A stretch of 11,661 nt of DNA, from contig SKIM01000097.1 in NCBI GenBank assembly GCA_007116445.1, forward strand, positions 1 to 11,661, in the 5' to 3' direction. Source of the stretch: Natronohydrobacter sp. Lineage in GTDB: Bacteria > Pseudomonadota > Alphaproteobacteria > Rhodobacterales > Rhodobacteraceae. Positions 1 to 7,445 of this stretch are shown one piece after another (position 1 is the stretch's first letter; every line of letters begins with the position of its first letter). Position numbers and translations under genes: made by a program. Under the pieces are notes generated by a model. It had not been told where the DNA came from, made no database searches, and was given only the letters and a program-made list of their open reading frames with translations.

Positions 1-41
1 ACTGACTGAAAAGCTCTGACAAATTCAGTGAAACATAGATG

Positions 42-68
42 GGCCGCCCTTCTCGGGCGGCCTTTTTT
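42..68 (+). terminator. Rho-independent terminator of an upstream rightward gene
   Basis: A perfect 8-bp GC stem (GGCCGCCC at 42-49, GGGCGGCC at 55-62) with a 5-nt loop is followed at once by six T (63-68). This is a textbook intrinsic terminator on the plus strand. The transcript it ends starts outside the window: all three plus frames carry a stop within the first 40 bases, so the upstream gene's end cannot be assigned. Read on the minus strand the stem is not followed by a T-run, so it probably does not serve the leftward peptidase gene ending at 138. Confidence 0.9.
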
Positions 69-137
69 CTTGGGCTTGCGCGACAGTCCGCCCGCGAGGC
101 GTGCAGGGGCGGGTGGGTGGGCACGCCGAGCGGGTGC

Positions 138-1127
138 TCACCCCGCGTACCCGAAACGCGCATGCCAGCTTGGCAGCAGATCCCCCGGCATTGACTGCGC
201 CTCATAAACAGCGCGTGCAATCGCGCGGGTCAGACAGGTTGCGGCAGCATGGCCGATATCGAGCAACCCCAAGTCATCGACTTCTGGCGCCGTCGCGGTC
301 GTGACCGCAAAGACCAGATCTCCGTCGAAAGGCGTATGCGCAGGCACGATCGCCCGCGCAATCCCGTCATGCGCCGCGATTGACATGCGGGTCAACTGCG
401 CCTGTGTCAGCGCGGCATCGGTCGCCACGATCGCAAGGGTTGTGGCCTCTCGTGCGAGTTTCGTCACCGGGACAATATCCGCCACGCCCATGCCCAGCCC
501 GCCAAATTCGCCGCCTTGCTCAAAAGGGCTGGCCCAGAATTCCGGTCCCTGCCCCATCGTCACGCAACCGACCGGATTGACCGCAACAGCCGCACCAACC
601 GTGATCCCGCCGCCAAGCGTCCAGGACGCCGATCCGAATCCCCCCTTCAACCGCGCCGTGGTCGCGCCAAACCCCGCGCCGACACTGCCGAGGGCGACAT
701 CGACCGACGCTGCCTCAAGCGCGGCGCGCCCGAAATCCGCGTAGGGGTTTTGCGACCAGCTTTTGTCGCCACCGTTGTTGAGATCGAACAGAATCGCTGC
801 AGGAACAATCGGGACGCGCAGCCCTCCGACAGCGAAACCGCGCCCCATCGCGCGCAGCCCGTCCATCACACCCGACGCGGCATCTAGCCCGTAGGCCGAG
901 CCCCCTGACAGGACCAGCGCATCAACATCTTGCACAAGCCGGTCAGGGGCGAGAAGCTCTGTCTCGCGCGTCCCGGGCGCGCCCCCCATCACATGCATGC
1001 CCGCGCGCAAGGGCCTGTCCCCGACCAGCACAGTCACGCCGCTGCGCAATCGCGCGTCATGATGATGCCCCAGACGCAGCCCGGCGACATCCGTGATCAG
1101 ATTACGCGAACCCGGTGCGCCACTCAT
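138..1127 (-). CDS. P1/S58-family peptidase (DmpA/NylC-like N-terminal nucleophile hydrolase)
   Basis: A 329-residue protein of the S58 (P1) family, which includes L-aminopeptidase/D-esterase DmpA and the nylon-oligomer hydrolase NylC. Family members cut themselves into two chains, and the new N-terminal Ser or Thr becomes the nucleophile. Visible family features are the N-terminal ITDVAGLRLG, the LSGGSAYGLDAASG stretch (residues 73-86), K161 in a LKGGFGSAS context, N184 in AVNPVG, the expected processing site before T229 in ATTLAIVATDAAL, and the FDGD pair D268/D270. These match the Lys, Asn, Thr and two Asp of the NylC active site as I recall it. The residue before T229 is Ala, where NylC has Asn. 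The start at 1127 is chosen because it overlaps the stop of the upstream gene as ATGA; an in-frame ATG at 1151 would add 8 residues. Cargo and physiological substrate cannot be read from sequence. Confidence 0.88.
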   Translation of the reverse strand: MSGAPGSRNLITDVAGLRLGHHHDARLRSGVTVLVGDRPLRAGMHVMGGAPGTRETELLAPDRLVQDVDALVLSGGSAYGLDAASGVMDGLRAMGRGFAVGGLRVPIVPAAILFDLNNGGDKSWSQNPYADFGRAALEAASVDVALGSVGAGFGATTARLKGGFGSASWTLGGGITVGAAVAVNPVGCVTMGQGPEFWASPFEQGGEFGGLGMGVADIVPVTKLAREATTLAIVATDAALTQAQLTRMSIAAHDGIARAIVPAHTPFDGDLVFAVTTATAPEVDDLGLLDIGHAAATCLTRAIARAVYEAQSMPGDLLPSWHARFGYAG

Positions 1128-1453
1128 CCTGATACATCCTCGCCGCGCCAATAGTCCAACAAGTCGCGCGCTCTGGCCTCAGGGCGCCCCAGAACTGCGA
1201 GATGGTGTATCTCCGCCCCCAGAATCGCCGCAGATTTCCAGACATGCTGCGCACGGACCCCACTCTCGCCGTCCTGCCCCAGTACATTTTCGACCCCGTC
1301 GGCAGCCAGTGACATGGCGACAACCAGTTCCAGCGCCGGCGCATCCGGCCATGTCTGCGCCAGCATCAGCGGCAATGAAAGAAGGCTCTGATCCGTCCGG
1401 CAGATCGCTTCAGCGACATAAAGCGTCATGCGATCGATGCGCACGTCCGACAT
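1124..1453 (-). CDS. Small protein of unknown function upstream of the P1 peptidase
   Basis: A 109-residue protein that I do not recognise. It has no clear signal peptide and no long membrane segment; it is a mixed, mildly acidic sequence with aliphatic stretches (LLSLPLMLAQ, ALELVVAMSLAADG) and looks like a soluble helical protein. Its stop overlaps the start of the peptidase as ATGA, so the two are very likely cotranscribed and translationally coupled, which is the main evidence that it is real. The start is uncertain: ATG at 1453 is chosen, GTG at 1456 is directly upstream, and the frame stays open without a standard start until a TAA at 1501-1499. Only a weak GGTGGTGG purine stretch precedes the start. 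It may act with the peptidase, but this is inference from position only. Confidence 0.6.
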   Translation of the reverse strand: MSDVRIDRMTLYVAEAICRTDQSLLSLPLMLAQTWPDAPALELVVAMSLAADGVENVLGQDGESGVRAQHVWKSAAILGAEIHHLAVLGRPEARARDLLDYWRGEDVSG

Positions 1454-1456
1454 CAC

Positions 1457-1724
1457 ACCACCACCAAAGGGCAGATGAACCGTCCAGACATCCTCGTTTT
1501 ACCCCATCCAAGCCAGAAACGCTCTGACTTCACCTCGGGGGTTTTATGCGGTCAGGCGGCGCAACACGCAAGCATTGTGCCGCAACTTCGCGAAAACTGA
1601 CCGAATAACTGCCGAATTGGATTGTGTCCCGTCCATCAAGATGGGAAAACGCTCGACAAAACAACTCGCGACGCCGGATGAGCTGATCTGGCGACAGCCA
1701 ATGTAGAGGAGCCCGACCCCAAAG
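1457..1724. other. Divergent intergenic region between the peptidase unit and the mrp operon
   Basis: This 268-bp non-coding stretch must hold the promoters for both the leftward two-gene unit and the rightward mrp operon. It is more AT-rich than the flanking genes around 1570-1680. I could not find a -35/-10 pair good enough to call in either direction. GAGGAG at 1706-1711, 13 nt before the mrpA ATG, is the likely but distant Shine-Dalgarno sequence. A small inverted repeat (CCATC AA GATGG, 1633-1644) is too tight to fold well but might be a protein-binding palindrome. Confidence 0.45.
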
Positions 1725-3995
1725 ATGGCGGAACATTCGGACCCCAACGCCCCTTGGAAAACTCTGTCCGGCCTTGGCACTTCGGTAGTGACAGCGTTGC
1801 TTTTCCTGTTTTTCCTGCAATTTCTGCCGACCGTTGCCGCCGGCTCGCCTGTGCGATGGGTGATCCCCTGGATCCCTTCGCTGGATGTGAACCTGACTTT
1901 CTGGATCGACGGGCTGAGTCTGATGTTTGCGCTGCTGATCACCGGGATTGGCGCGCTGGTGATGCTCTATGCGGCAAAATACCTGGCAGGCCATCCGCAA
2001 TATGACCGTTTTGCGCTTTATCTGTTCAGTTTTATGCTCTCGATGCTGGGGCTGGTGCTTGCAGATAATCTGATTGCCTTGTTTGTGTTCTGGGAGTTGA
2101 CGACCTTTACATCCTATCTGCTGATCGGCTTCAGCCATGCAGATCCCAAATCACGCCGCAACGCGCTGCAAGCGCTGCTTCTGACCGCGACCGGAGGGCT
2201 TGCGCTTCTGGCGGGCTTCATCCTGATCGGCGTGTCACAAGGCACGTTCGAGTTGTCGGAGCTGACCGCTGCAGGCAGCCTCGTGGGACAGGAATATTAC
2301 ACGCTGATCCTGTTCCTGGTTCTGGCGGGGGCGTTCACGAAATCAGCGCAAGTTCCGCTGCATTTCTGGCTGCCGAACGCCATGGCCGCCCCCACGCCGG
2401 TTTCGGCCTATCTGCACTCGGCAACGATGGTCAAGGCCGGCGTCTATCTGCTGGCGCGCACGCATCCGGCTCTGTCGGGCAGTGATCTGTGGATCTGGAT
2501 CCTGTCGATTTTCGGCGCTGTCACGGCCGTCTTTGCGTCCTTCATGGCTCTGCGCCAGACTGATCTGAAACAGACGCTCGCCTATACCACGCTGATGGCG
2601 CTGGGCACGCTAGTCATGTTTCTTGCCGGATCGACCGGCTACGCGATCACTGCTGCGATGACCTTTCTGCTGGTGCATTCGCTCTACAAGGCCGGGCTGT
2701 TCCTGACCATCGGGATCATCGACCACGCCACGGGCACGCGGGACGCCAATATTCTCGGGGGCTTGAAGTCCGCCATGCCGATCACGGCCATGGCAGCAGC
2801 TGCCGCCGGGCTTGCAATGGCCGGCATCCCTCCATTCCTCGGCTTCATCGCCAAGGAAGTTGCCTATGCGGGCGCGCTTGAGATGCAGCTGATGCTGTTT
2901 GTCCTGCCCATGGCGCTGATCGCTTTCGCGCTGATGTTTGCGGTGGCGGGCATCGTCGCCTACAAGCCCTTTTACGGCCCACAAGGCCAGCTTCCTCATG
3001 ACCCACATGAGGGCCCGTGGCCGATGCTGCTGGGGCCTGTCGTGCTGGGCGTTCTGGGACTGGCGTTCGGGCTGATGCCCGGAATCGCGGCATATTACAT
3101 CATCGAGCCTGCAGTGGCCGCCGTGATGGGCGCGCCGGATACAGGCGGGCGGGTGAAGCTCTGGGCCGGGTTCAACCTGCCGCTGCTGCTCAGCCTGATC
3201 ACTTTCGCACTGGGCTTTCTGATCTATGCCAAGCATCAAGCCCTGCGCGCGCGCCTGAGCCAGATAGAGGCGCGCGCGCCTGATCTTGACGCACGCTGGG
3301 ACGATCTTCTCGATGTCTTCGTGCGCTTTGCCAAAGGGCAGACCAGGCTGATCCAGACAGGTGTGCTGCGTCAATACATGTTCGCAACATTCGCGGTCTT
3401 TGCGCTGACCGTTCTGGTCACACTGATCACCCGCGCCGCTGGTGGTCCAGCCCTGAACTTCGCGGGCCTGCAATTCATGGAATGGGGCATCGCGCTTCTG
3501 ATCCTTGTCGGCACAGTGCTGGTGGTATTGACATCGTCACGCATCACGGCGCTGGTGGCGCTGGGAACAGTGGGGATCGGGGTCGCGCTGATTTTCATCA
3601 CCTATTCGGCCCCGGATGTGGCGATCACGCAGCTGCTTGTGGAGTTGCTTGTCGTGGTGTTGTTGGCGCTGGCACTGTTGAAAATGCCGCATCTCGACCC
3701 GTCGGGCGTCCAGAAGCACAGCTTCCCGAATGCGGTTCTGGCCATCGCGGTCGGAGCGCTGACCACCTGGGTTCTGCTTCTGGTCGTCGATCAGCCCTTT
3801 GACCGGCGCCTGACCGAATTCTTCGAGGGCGCAAGCTGGACCGAGGCCTTCGGGCGCAACATCGTCAATGTCATCCTTGTCGATTTCCGCACGCTCGACA
3901 CATTTGGCGAGATTGCGGTGGTGCTGGTCGCAGCTCTGGGGGCTTTCGTGCTGCTCAAGGGCATGCGGGCCACCAAAGAGGAGGAAAAGAAATGA
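1725..3995 (+). CDS. mrpA: Mrp Na+/H+ antiporter subunit A
   Basis: The largest Mrp subunit (756 residues), an integral membrane protein homologous to the NuoL proton-pumping subunit of complex I, forms the Mrp antiporter with MrpB-G. An antiporter-type core (about residues 60-460) carries the family's charged residues: E124 in FWELT, K206 in TKSAQVPLHFWLP, K322 after H318 in VHSLYKAG, and K377 in GFIAKE. A hydrophilic linker (about 503-545) leads to the C-terminal extension typical of MrpA: an MbhD-like part with SAPDVAITQLLVE (628-640) and an MbhE-like part with DFRTLDTFGE (720-729). This is a standard stand-alone MrpA, not an A-B fusion. The start at 1725 is the first possible one, because the in-frame ATG at 1701 meets a stop immediately. 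Its stop overlaps mrpB by ATGA. Na+ versus K+ preference cannot be told; the same complex is called Pha in rhizobia and Mnh in staphylococci. Confidence 0.96.
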   Translation: MAEHSDPNAPWKTLSGLGTSVVTALLFLFFLQFLPTVAAGSPVRWVIPWIPSLDVNLTFWIDGLSLMFALLITGIGALVMLYAAKYLAGHPQYDRFALYLFSFMLSMLGLVLADNLIALFVFWELTTFTSYLLIGFSHADPKSRRNALQALLLTATGGLALLAGFILIGVSQGTFELSELTAAGSLVGQEYYTLILFLVLAGAFTKSAQVPLHFWLPNAMAAPTPVSAYLHSATMVKAGVYLLARTHPALSGSDLWIWILSIFGAVTAVFASFMALRQTDLKQTLAYTTLMALGTLVMFLAGSTGYAITAAMTFLLVHSLYKAGLFLTIGIIDHATGTRDANILGGLKSAMPITAMAAAAAGLAMAGIPPFLGFIAKEVAYAGALEMQLMLFVLPMALIAFALMFAVAGIVAYKPFYGPQGQLPHDPHEGPWPMLLGPVVLGVLGLAFGLMPGIAAYYIIEPAVAAVMGAPDTGGRVKLWAGFNLPLLLSLITFALGFLIYAKHQALRARLSQIEARAPDLDARWDDLLDVFVRFAKGQTRLIQTGVLRQYMFATFAVFALTVLVTLITRAAGGPALNFAGLQFMEWGIALLILVGTVLVVLTSSRITALVALGTVGIGVALIFITYSAPDVAITQLLVELLVVVLLALALLKMPHLDPSGVQKHSFPNAVLAIAVGALTTWVLLLVVDQPFDRRLTEFFEGASWTEAFGRNIVNVILVDFRTLDTFGEIAVVLVAALGAFVLLKGMRATKEEEKK

Positions 3996-4414
3996 ACTCC
4001 ATTATTTTCACTGCAGGCGCGCGGATTCTCGTAGCCTTGGTCTTTGTTTTCTCGCTCTTCATGCTGCTGCGCGGCCACCATCTGCCGGGTGGCGGTTTCA
4101 TCGGTGGGCTGCTGGGCGCTGTCGCCTTCATCATCTATTCGCTGGCCTGTGGCCCGGAAGAAACCCGCAGCGCGCTGCGCGTCTCGCCTGAAATCATTGC
4201 TGTCATCGGACTTGGCATCGCACTTCTGGCGGGGCTCTTTTCCTTCTTCATGGGCGATCCGTTCTTCACGGGGCAATGGTATTGGGTGGGTGGCGACAGC
4301 TATGAGACATCCGTATTCTCGATCAATACCGTGCTGGTCTTCGATATCGGTGTCTATCTTGTCGTTCTGGGTGGCATTCTGTCGCTGACTTTCGCTTTCG
4401 AAGAGGAGGCCTGA
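3992..4414 (+). CDS. mrpB: Mrp Na+/H+ antiporter subunit B
   Basis: A 140-residue membrane protein with about four hydrophobic segments, matching the MrpB/MnhB family. The signature is the loop GHHLPGGGFIGGLLGA (residues 28-43) after the first helix, with later hydrophobic segments around 62-80 and 110-135. MrpB contributes to the cation path of the Mrp complex and is essential for antiport in characterised systems (family knowledge). Translation starts at an ATG that overlaps the mrpA stop by 4 nt, and a strong AGAGGAGG Shine-Dalgarno lies just upstream inside mrpA. This is a separate B gene, as in group 1 (seven-gene) Mrp operons, rather than the fused AB form. Confidence 0.95.
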   Translation: MNSIIFTAGARILVALVFVFSLFMLLRGHHLPGGGFIGGLLGAVAFIIYSLACGPEETRSALRVSPEIIAVIGLGIALLAGLFSFFMGDPFFTGQWYWVGGDSYETSVFSINTVLVFDIGVYLVVLGGILSLTFAFEEEA

Positions 4415-4415
4415 G

Positions 4416-4781
4416 ATGGAAAGCCTCACTGCATTGATCATCGGCGCGCTGACCGCCGCTTCAGTATATCTGATGCTGACGCGCAATTTCATGCGTTTCC
4501 TGTTCGGACTGATCTTGCTGTCCAACGCTGTCAACCTGACAATCTTCGCGTCCGGCCGCATGACCAAGGGCGCCCCTGCATTGGTGCCCTACGGCGCCGA
4601 TGCGCCGCTTGGCCCGGTCGGCAACGCATTGCCACAAGCGCTGGTGCTCACCGCCATCGTGATCGGTTTCGGACTGCTGGCCTTCGCGCTCGCCCTCGCC
4701 TTCGAGGGCTTCCGCCGCACTGGCACGGTCGACACGGATGAACTTCGCTACGCTGAACCCAAGGAGGACGCCCAGAAATGA
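4416..4781 (+). CDS. mrpC: Mrp Na+/H+ antiporter subunit C
   Basis: A 121-residue, three-helix membrane protein homologous to NuoK of complex I. Diagnostic features are LFGLILLSNAVNL (residues 29-41) in the second helix and the conserved LPQALVLTAIVIGF (72-85) opening the third. The C-terminal tail (about 98-121) is charged and cytoplasmic. The start lies 1 nt beyond the mrpB stop, the only mrp junction without overlap, and is preceded by GAGGAGG. The stop overlaps mrpD by ATGA. In the complex, MrpC sits with MrpA, F and G in the complex-I-like module (family knowledge). Confidence 0.95.
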   Translation: MESLTALIIGALTAASVYLMLTRNFMRFLFGLILLSNAVNLTIFASGRMTKGAPALVPYGADAPLGPVGNALPQALVLTAIVIGFGLLAFALALAFEGFRRTGTVDTDELRYAEPKEDAQK

Positions 4782-6277
4782 GTTGGGTTCTTGTCATGCC
4801 GATCGCCGTACCCTTTGCCACGGCGGTGGTCGCCTATCTGGCGCGGAATTTCCCGGCCGGGCGCTGGATCTCGGTCGCAGGCTCGGCGCTGTCGCTGATC
4901 GTCTCGGCATTGTTGATGATCGCCGTTCTGGATCAGGGCGTGATCGCGGCGCAGATGTCGAACTGGTCGGCTCCGTTCGGGATTACGCTGGTTGCTGACT
5001 ACCTGAGCGCTGTCATGGTCGTCATCACCGCGATCACCGGCCTTGCGACGGCGATCTATGCCTTGGGGGAAATCCCCGAATCCACGGAGCGGCTGGGCTT
5101 CCACGCGCTGTTTCAGACCTTGATCGCGGGGGTGACCGGGGCCTTCCTGACAGGCGACCTCTTCAACCTCTATGTCTGGTTCGAGGTCATGCTGATTGCC
5201 TCGTTCTCGCTCCTGGTCATCGGCGGCGGCAAGGACCGGCTGGACGCAGGCATCAAATATGTCGCGCTCAACCTCGTCTCGACACTCGTGTTCCTGTCGG
5301 GGATTGGCCTGCTTTACGGGGTCACGGGCACGCTGAACATGGCCGATCTGCGCGGCGCTGTGGCGGCGGCGGAGAATCAGGGCCTGATCACCGTGATTGC
5401 CATGATGTTCATGGTAGGCTTCGGGGTGAAGGCGGCCGTGTTCCCGCTGTTCTTCTGGCTGCCTGCCAGCTATCACACGCCGTATTTCGCGATCTCGGCA
5501 GTCTTCGCCGGGCTTCTGACCAAAGTGGGCGTCTATGCGCTGATGCGGATGTTCACGCTGGTCTTCGTGGGTGACGTGGGTTTCACGCATGAGATCCTGA
5601 TCTGGGTGTCGTTGCTGACGATGTTCACAGGCGTGATCGGGGCGGCCGCGCAGATGGATTTCCGCAAGATACTGAGCTTCCACATCATCAGCCAGATCGG
5701 CTATATGACGCTCGGGCTTGCGCTCTACACGCCGCTGGCGCTGATGGGGGGCGTCTTTTATCTCGTCCACCACATCATCGTCAAAGCAAACCTCTTCTTC
5801 GTCGCAGGCCTTGCAAAACAGTATACAGGCGACACAGACCTGACGCGGATCGGTGGTCTATACAAATCCGCGCCGCTGCTCGCTGCGCTCTTCATCATTC
5901 CCGCCTTCTCGCTGGCGGGCTTCCCGCCCCTCTCGGGCTTCTGGGCGAAATACCTGATCGTGAAGGCCGCGATTGAGCTCAACATGTGGTTTGTCACTTT
6001 CGTGTCGCTGCTCGTCGGGCTGCTCACGATCTATTCGATGACGAAGATCTGGGGCTATGCGTTCTGGAAGCCCCATCCTGAAGGATTCGATCCGACACCT
6101 GACCGGGCGCCCGCGCGTGTGACCGCGGCCATGATCACTCCGATTGCGGCACTCGCCGCGATGACGATCATCATCGGGTTCTACCCCGAACCCTTTGTGC
6201 AATTCGCGCAGACTGCAGCGACACAATTGCTCGATCCGACAGATTACGTCACAACAGTCCTGGGAGCACAGCCATGA
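4778..6277 (+). CDS. mrpD: Mrp Na+/H+ antiporter subunit D
   Basis: The second large antiporter-like subunit (499 residues), homologous to NuoM/NuoN, with about 14 membrane helices. Key charged residues of the family are visible: E136 in VWFEVML, K218 in GVKAAVFPLFFWLP, K249 in LLTKVGVYALMR, K336 after HH331-332 in HHIIVKANLFF, and K391 in SGFWAKYLIVK. Length is as expected. The gene overlaps mrpC at its start and mrpE at its end by ATGA, and AAGGAGGA upstream is a good ribosome binding site. It is thought to form one of the proton paths of the Mrp complex. A long reverse-strand open frame inside it (5773-4748) is rich in Arg, His, Gln and Asp and is an antisense shadow. Confidence 0.96.
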   Translation: MSWVLVMPIAVPFATAVVAYLARNFPAGRWISVAGSALSLIVSALLMIAVLDQGVIAAQMSNWSAPFGITLVADYLSAVMVVITAITGLATAIYALGEIPESTERLGFHALFQTLIAGVTGAFLTGDLFNLYVWFEVMLIASFSLLVIGGGKDRLDAGIKYVALNLVSTLVFLSGIGLLYGVTGTLNMADLRGAVAAAENQGLITVIAMMFMVGFGVKAAVFPLFFWLPASYHTPYFAISAVFAGLLTKVGVYALMRMFTLVFVGDVGFTHEILIWVSLLTMFTGVIGAAAQMDFRKILSFHIISQIGYMTLGLALYTPLALMGGVFYLVHHIIVKANLFFVAGLAKQYTGDTDLTRIGGLYKSAPLLAALFIIPAFSLAGFPPLSGFWAKYLIVKAAIELNMWFVTFVSLLVGLLTIYSMTKIWGYAFWKPHPEGFDPTPDRAPARVTAAMITPIAALAAMTIIIGFYPEPFVQFAQTAATQLLDPTDYVTTVLGAQP

Positions 6278-6753
6278 ACGGATTACTCCTGAACTTGATC
6301 CTGGCCTTCGCCTGGGGCGCGATGACCGCTGATTTCAGCGCGCTTTCACTGGCAACGGGTGCCGTTCTGGGCTTTTTTGCACTCTGGCTCTCGGCCCCTC
6401 TAACAGGGATTGACGACAGCTATTTCAAGCGCTTCTGGCGGTCAGTCTATCTGGCCGGGTTCTTCCTGTGGGAATTGCTGCTGTCATCGGTCAAGGTCGC
6501 CTGGGACGTCATCCGCCCGGTTCCGCAAAACAAGCCTGCGCTGATCGAAGTGCCGCTGACAGTGAAAAGCGATTTTGAAATCCTGCTTCTGACCAATCTG
6601 ATCTCGCTCACGCCAGGCACATTGAGCGTGGATGTGACCGAGGATCGCGAGACATTGATCGTTCATGCCATGTTCGCCGATGACGCCGAAGCGATCATTG
6701 ACGATATCAAGAACGGGTTTGAGCGTCTGATCATGGGAGTGTTTGAAAAATGA
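6274..6753 (+). CDS. mrpE: Mrp Na+/H+ antiporter subunit E
   Basis: A 159-residue protein of the MnhE/MrpE family. Hydrophobic helices lie at about residues 2-40 and 58-75. A cytoplasmic domain follows with the conserved run LLTNLISLTPGTLSVDV (105-121) and a mixed alpha/beta tail ending in RLIMGVFEK. The start overlaps the mrpD stop by ATGA with GGGAG as Shine-Dalgarno; the stop overlaps mrpF the same way. MrpE has no complex I counterpart; in known systems it is part of the full complex and supports activity or assembly. Confidence 0.94.
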   Translation: MNGLLLNLILAFAWGAMTADFSALSLATGAVLGFFALWLSAPLTGIDDSYFKRFWRSVYLAGFFLWELLLSSVKVAWDVIRPVPQNKPALIEVPLTVKSDFEILLLTNLISLTPGTLSVDVTEDRETLIVHAMFADDAEAIIDDIKNGFERLIMGVFEK

Positions 6754-7079
6754 GTGGATCGCTGTTTCTGCAAATCGCCACCCAACTCTCGCTCGGCCTG
6801 ATCCTGATCGGGATGGGGGTTGCATTTGTCCGCCTGGCCAAGGGGCCGACACTCTCTGACAGGATCGTGGCGCTGGACATGATGACCGTGACGATCATTT
6901 CGTTTTGCGGGGTCTATGCGGTCTTCATGGACGAACCCTCACTGCTGGATGTGGCGATCGTCCTGGCATTGGTGGGCTTCCTTGCGACAGTTGCGCTCGC
7001 ACGCTACGTTGAGCGCCGGATCGAACGCGACGGCGCCGATACTGCGGGCACCTCAGAAGCGGAGACACGGTATGAGTGA
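6750..7079 (+). CDS. mrpF: Mrp Na+/H+ antiporter subunit F
   Basis: A 109-residue, three-helix membrane protein of the MrpF/MnhF family. The signature loop KGPTLSDRIVALD (residues 31-43) follows helix one, and D67 lies at the start of the third helix (SLLDVAIVLALVGFLATV). The C-terminal 20 residues are hydrophilic and variable. Its ATG overlaps the mrpE stop (ATGA), and its last 8 nt overlap the start of mrpG. GGGAGTG upstream is the likely ribosome binding site. Confidence 0.94.
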   Translation: MSGSLFLQIATQLSLGLILIGMGVAFVRLAKGPTLSDRIVALDMMTVTIISFCGVYAVFMDEPSLLDVAIVLALVGFLATVALARYVERRIERDGADTAGTSEAETRYE

Positions 7080-7377
7080 TGTGATTGTCGGACTGCTGCT
7101 GATTTCGGGGGCAAGTTTTGTGCTGATCGCTGCGATCGGGGTCGTGCGGCTGCCGGATCTGCTGACGCGGATGCATGCCTCGACCAAGGCTGGCACACTC
7201 GGCGCACTGTTGGTGCTTGCAGGACTTGCCATCTTCATTGGGACGGGCGAGGTGGTCAGCAAGGCCATCGCGACGGCACTGTTTCTGCTTCTGACTGCGC
7301 CGATTGCCGCGCATATGATCGGACGCGCTCATGCGCGAATGATGAAGAAGCTGGATACAATGCGCAGAAACGGCTGA
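7072..7377 (+). CDS. mrpG: Mrp Na+/H+ antiporter subunit G
   Basis: A 101-residue, three-helix membrane protein of the MrpG/MnhG/PhaG family, the last gene of the operon. The conserved motif GVVRLPDLLTRMHASTKAGTLG (about residues 23-44) is split by the first membrane boundary and is diagnostic. The reading frame is open back to 6916, but only the ATG at 7072 gives the family N-terminus (MSDVIVGLLLISG). It has GCGGAG upstream and overlaps the mrpF stop by 8 nt (ATGAGTGA). The C-terminus is basic and cytoplasmic (RAHARMMKKLDTMRRNG). The gene converges on ggpS with 68 bp between the two stops. Confidence 0.94.
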   Translation: MSDVIVGLLLISGASFVLIAAIGVVRLPDLLTRMHASTKAGTLGALLVLAGLAIFIGTGEVVSKAIATALFLLLTAPIAAHMIGRAHARMMKKLDTMRRNG

Positions 7378-7394
7378 GCACTGACAAAGAACCG

Positions 7395-7417
7395 CCTGCT
7401 GGCACACCGCCAGCAGG
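7395..7417. terminator. Hairpin between convergent mrpG and ggpS, possible bidirectional terminator
   Basis: A perfect 9-bp stem (CCTGCTGGC at 7395-7403, GCCAGCAGG at 7409-7417) with a 5-nt loop lies midway between two convergent stop codons. The position fits a shared terminator or an mRNA 3' end stabiliser. It lacks a T-run on either side (ACCATTGCC to the right; CGGTTCTTTG on the minus strand), so efficient intrinsic termination is not certain. Confidence 0.55.
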
Positions 7418-7445
7418 ACCATTGCCGCCGATCATGCGCGCTGGA

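Noticed and set aside
1..41. Tail of an upstream protein-coding gene
   Set aside because: All three plus frames contain stops in these bases and the fragment is too short to choose one, so no coding feature is claimed.
1530..2138. Reverse-strand open frame of 202 codons overlapping the mrpA start and its promoter region
   Set aside because: Composition is typical of antisense shadows (Gln/His/Arg/Lys), most of it mirrors mrpA, and no family is recognisable.
2610..3473. Reverse-strand open frame of 287 codons inside mrpA
   Set aside because: Low-complexity His/Gln/Arg-rich product, antisense to conserved mrpA, with no motif or supported ribosome binding site.
3791..4567. Reverse-strand open frame of 258 codons across mrpA-mrpC
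   Set aside because: It spans three conserved genes on the other strand and shows no domain signal.
4748..5773. Long reverse-strand open frame of 341 codons inside mrpC/mrpD
   Set aside because: It is antisense to well-conserved mrpD, its product is dominated by Arg, His, Gln and Asp with no recognisable domain, and it is explained by GC-rich codon bias of the real gene.
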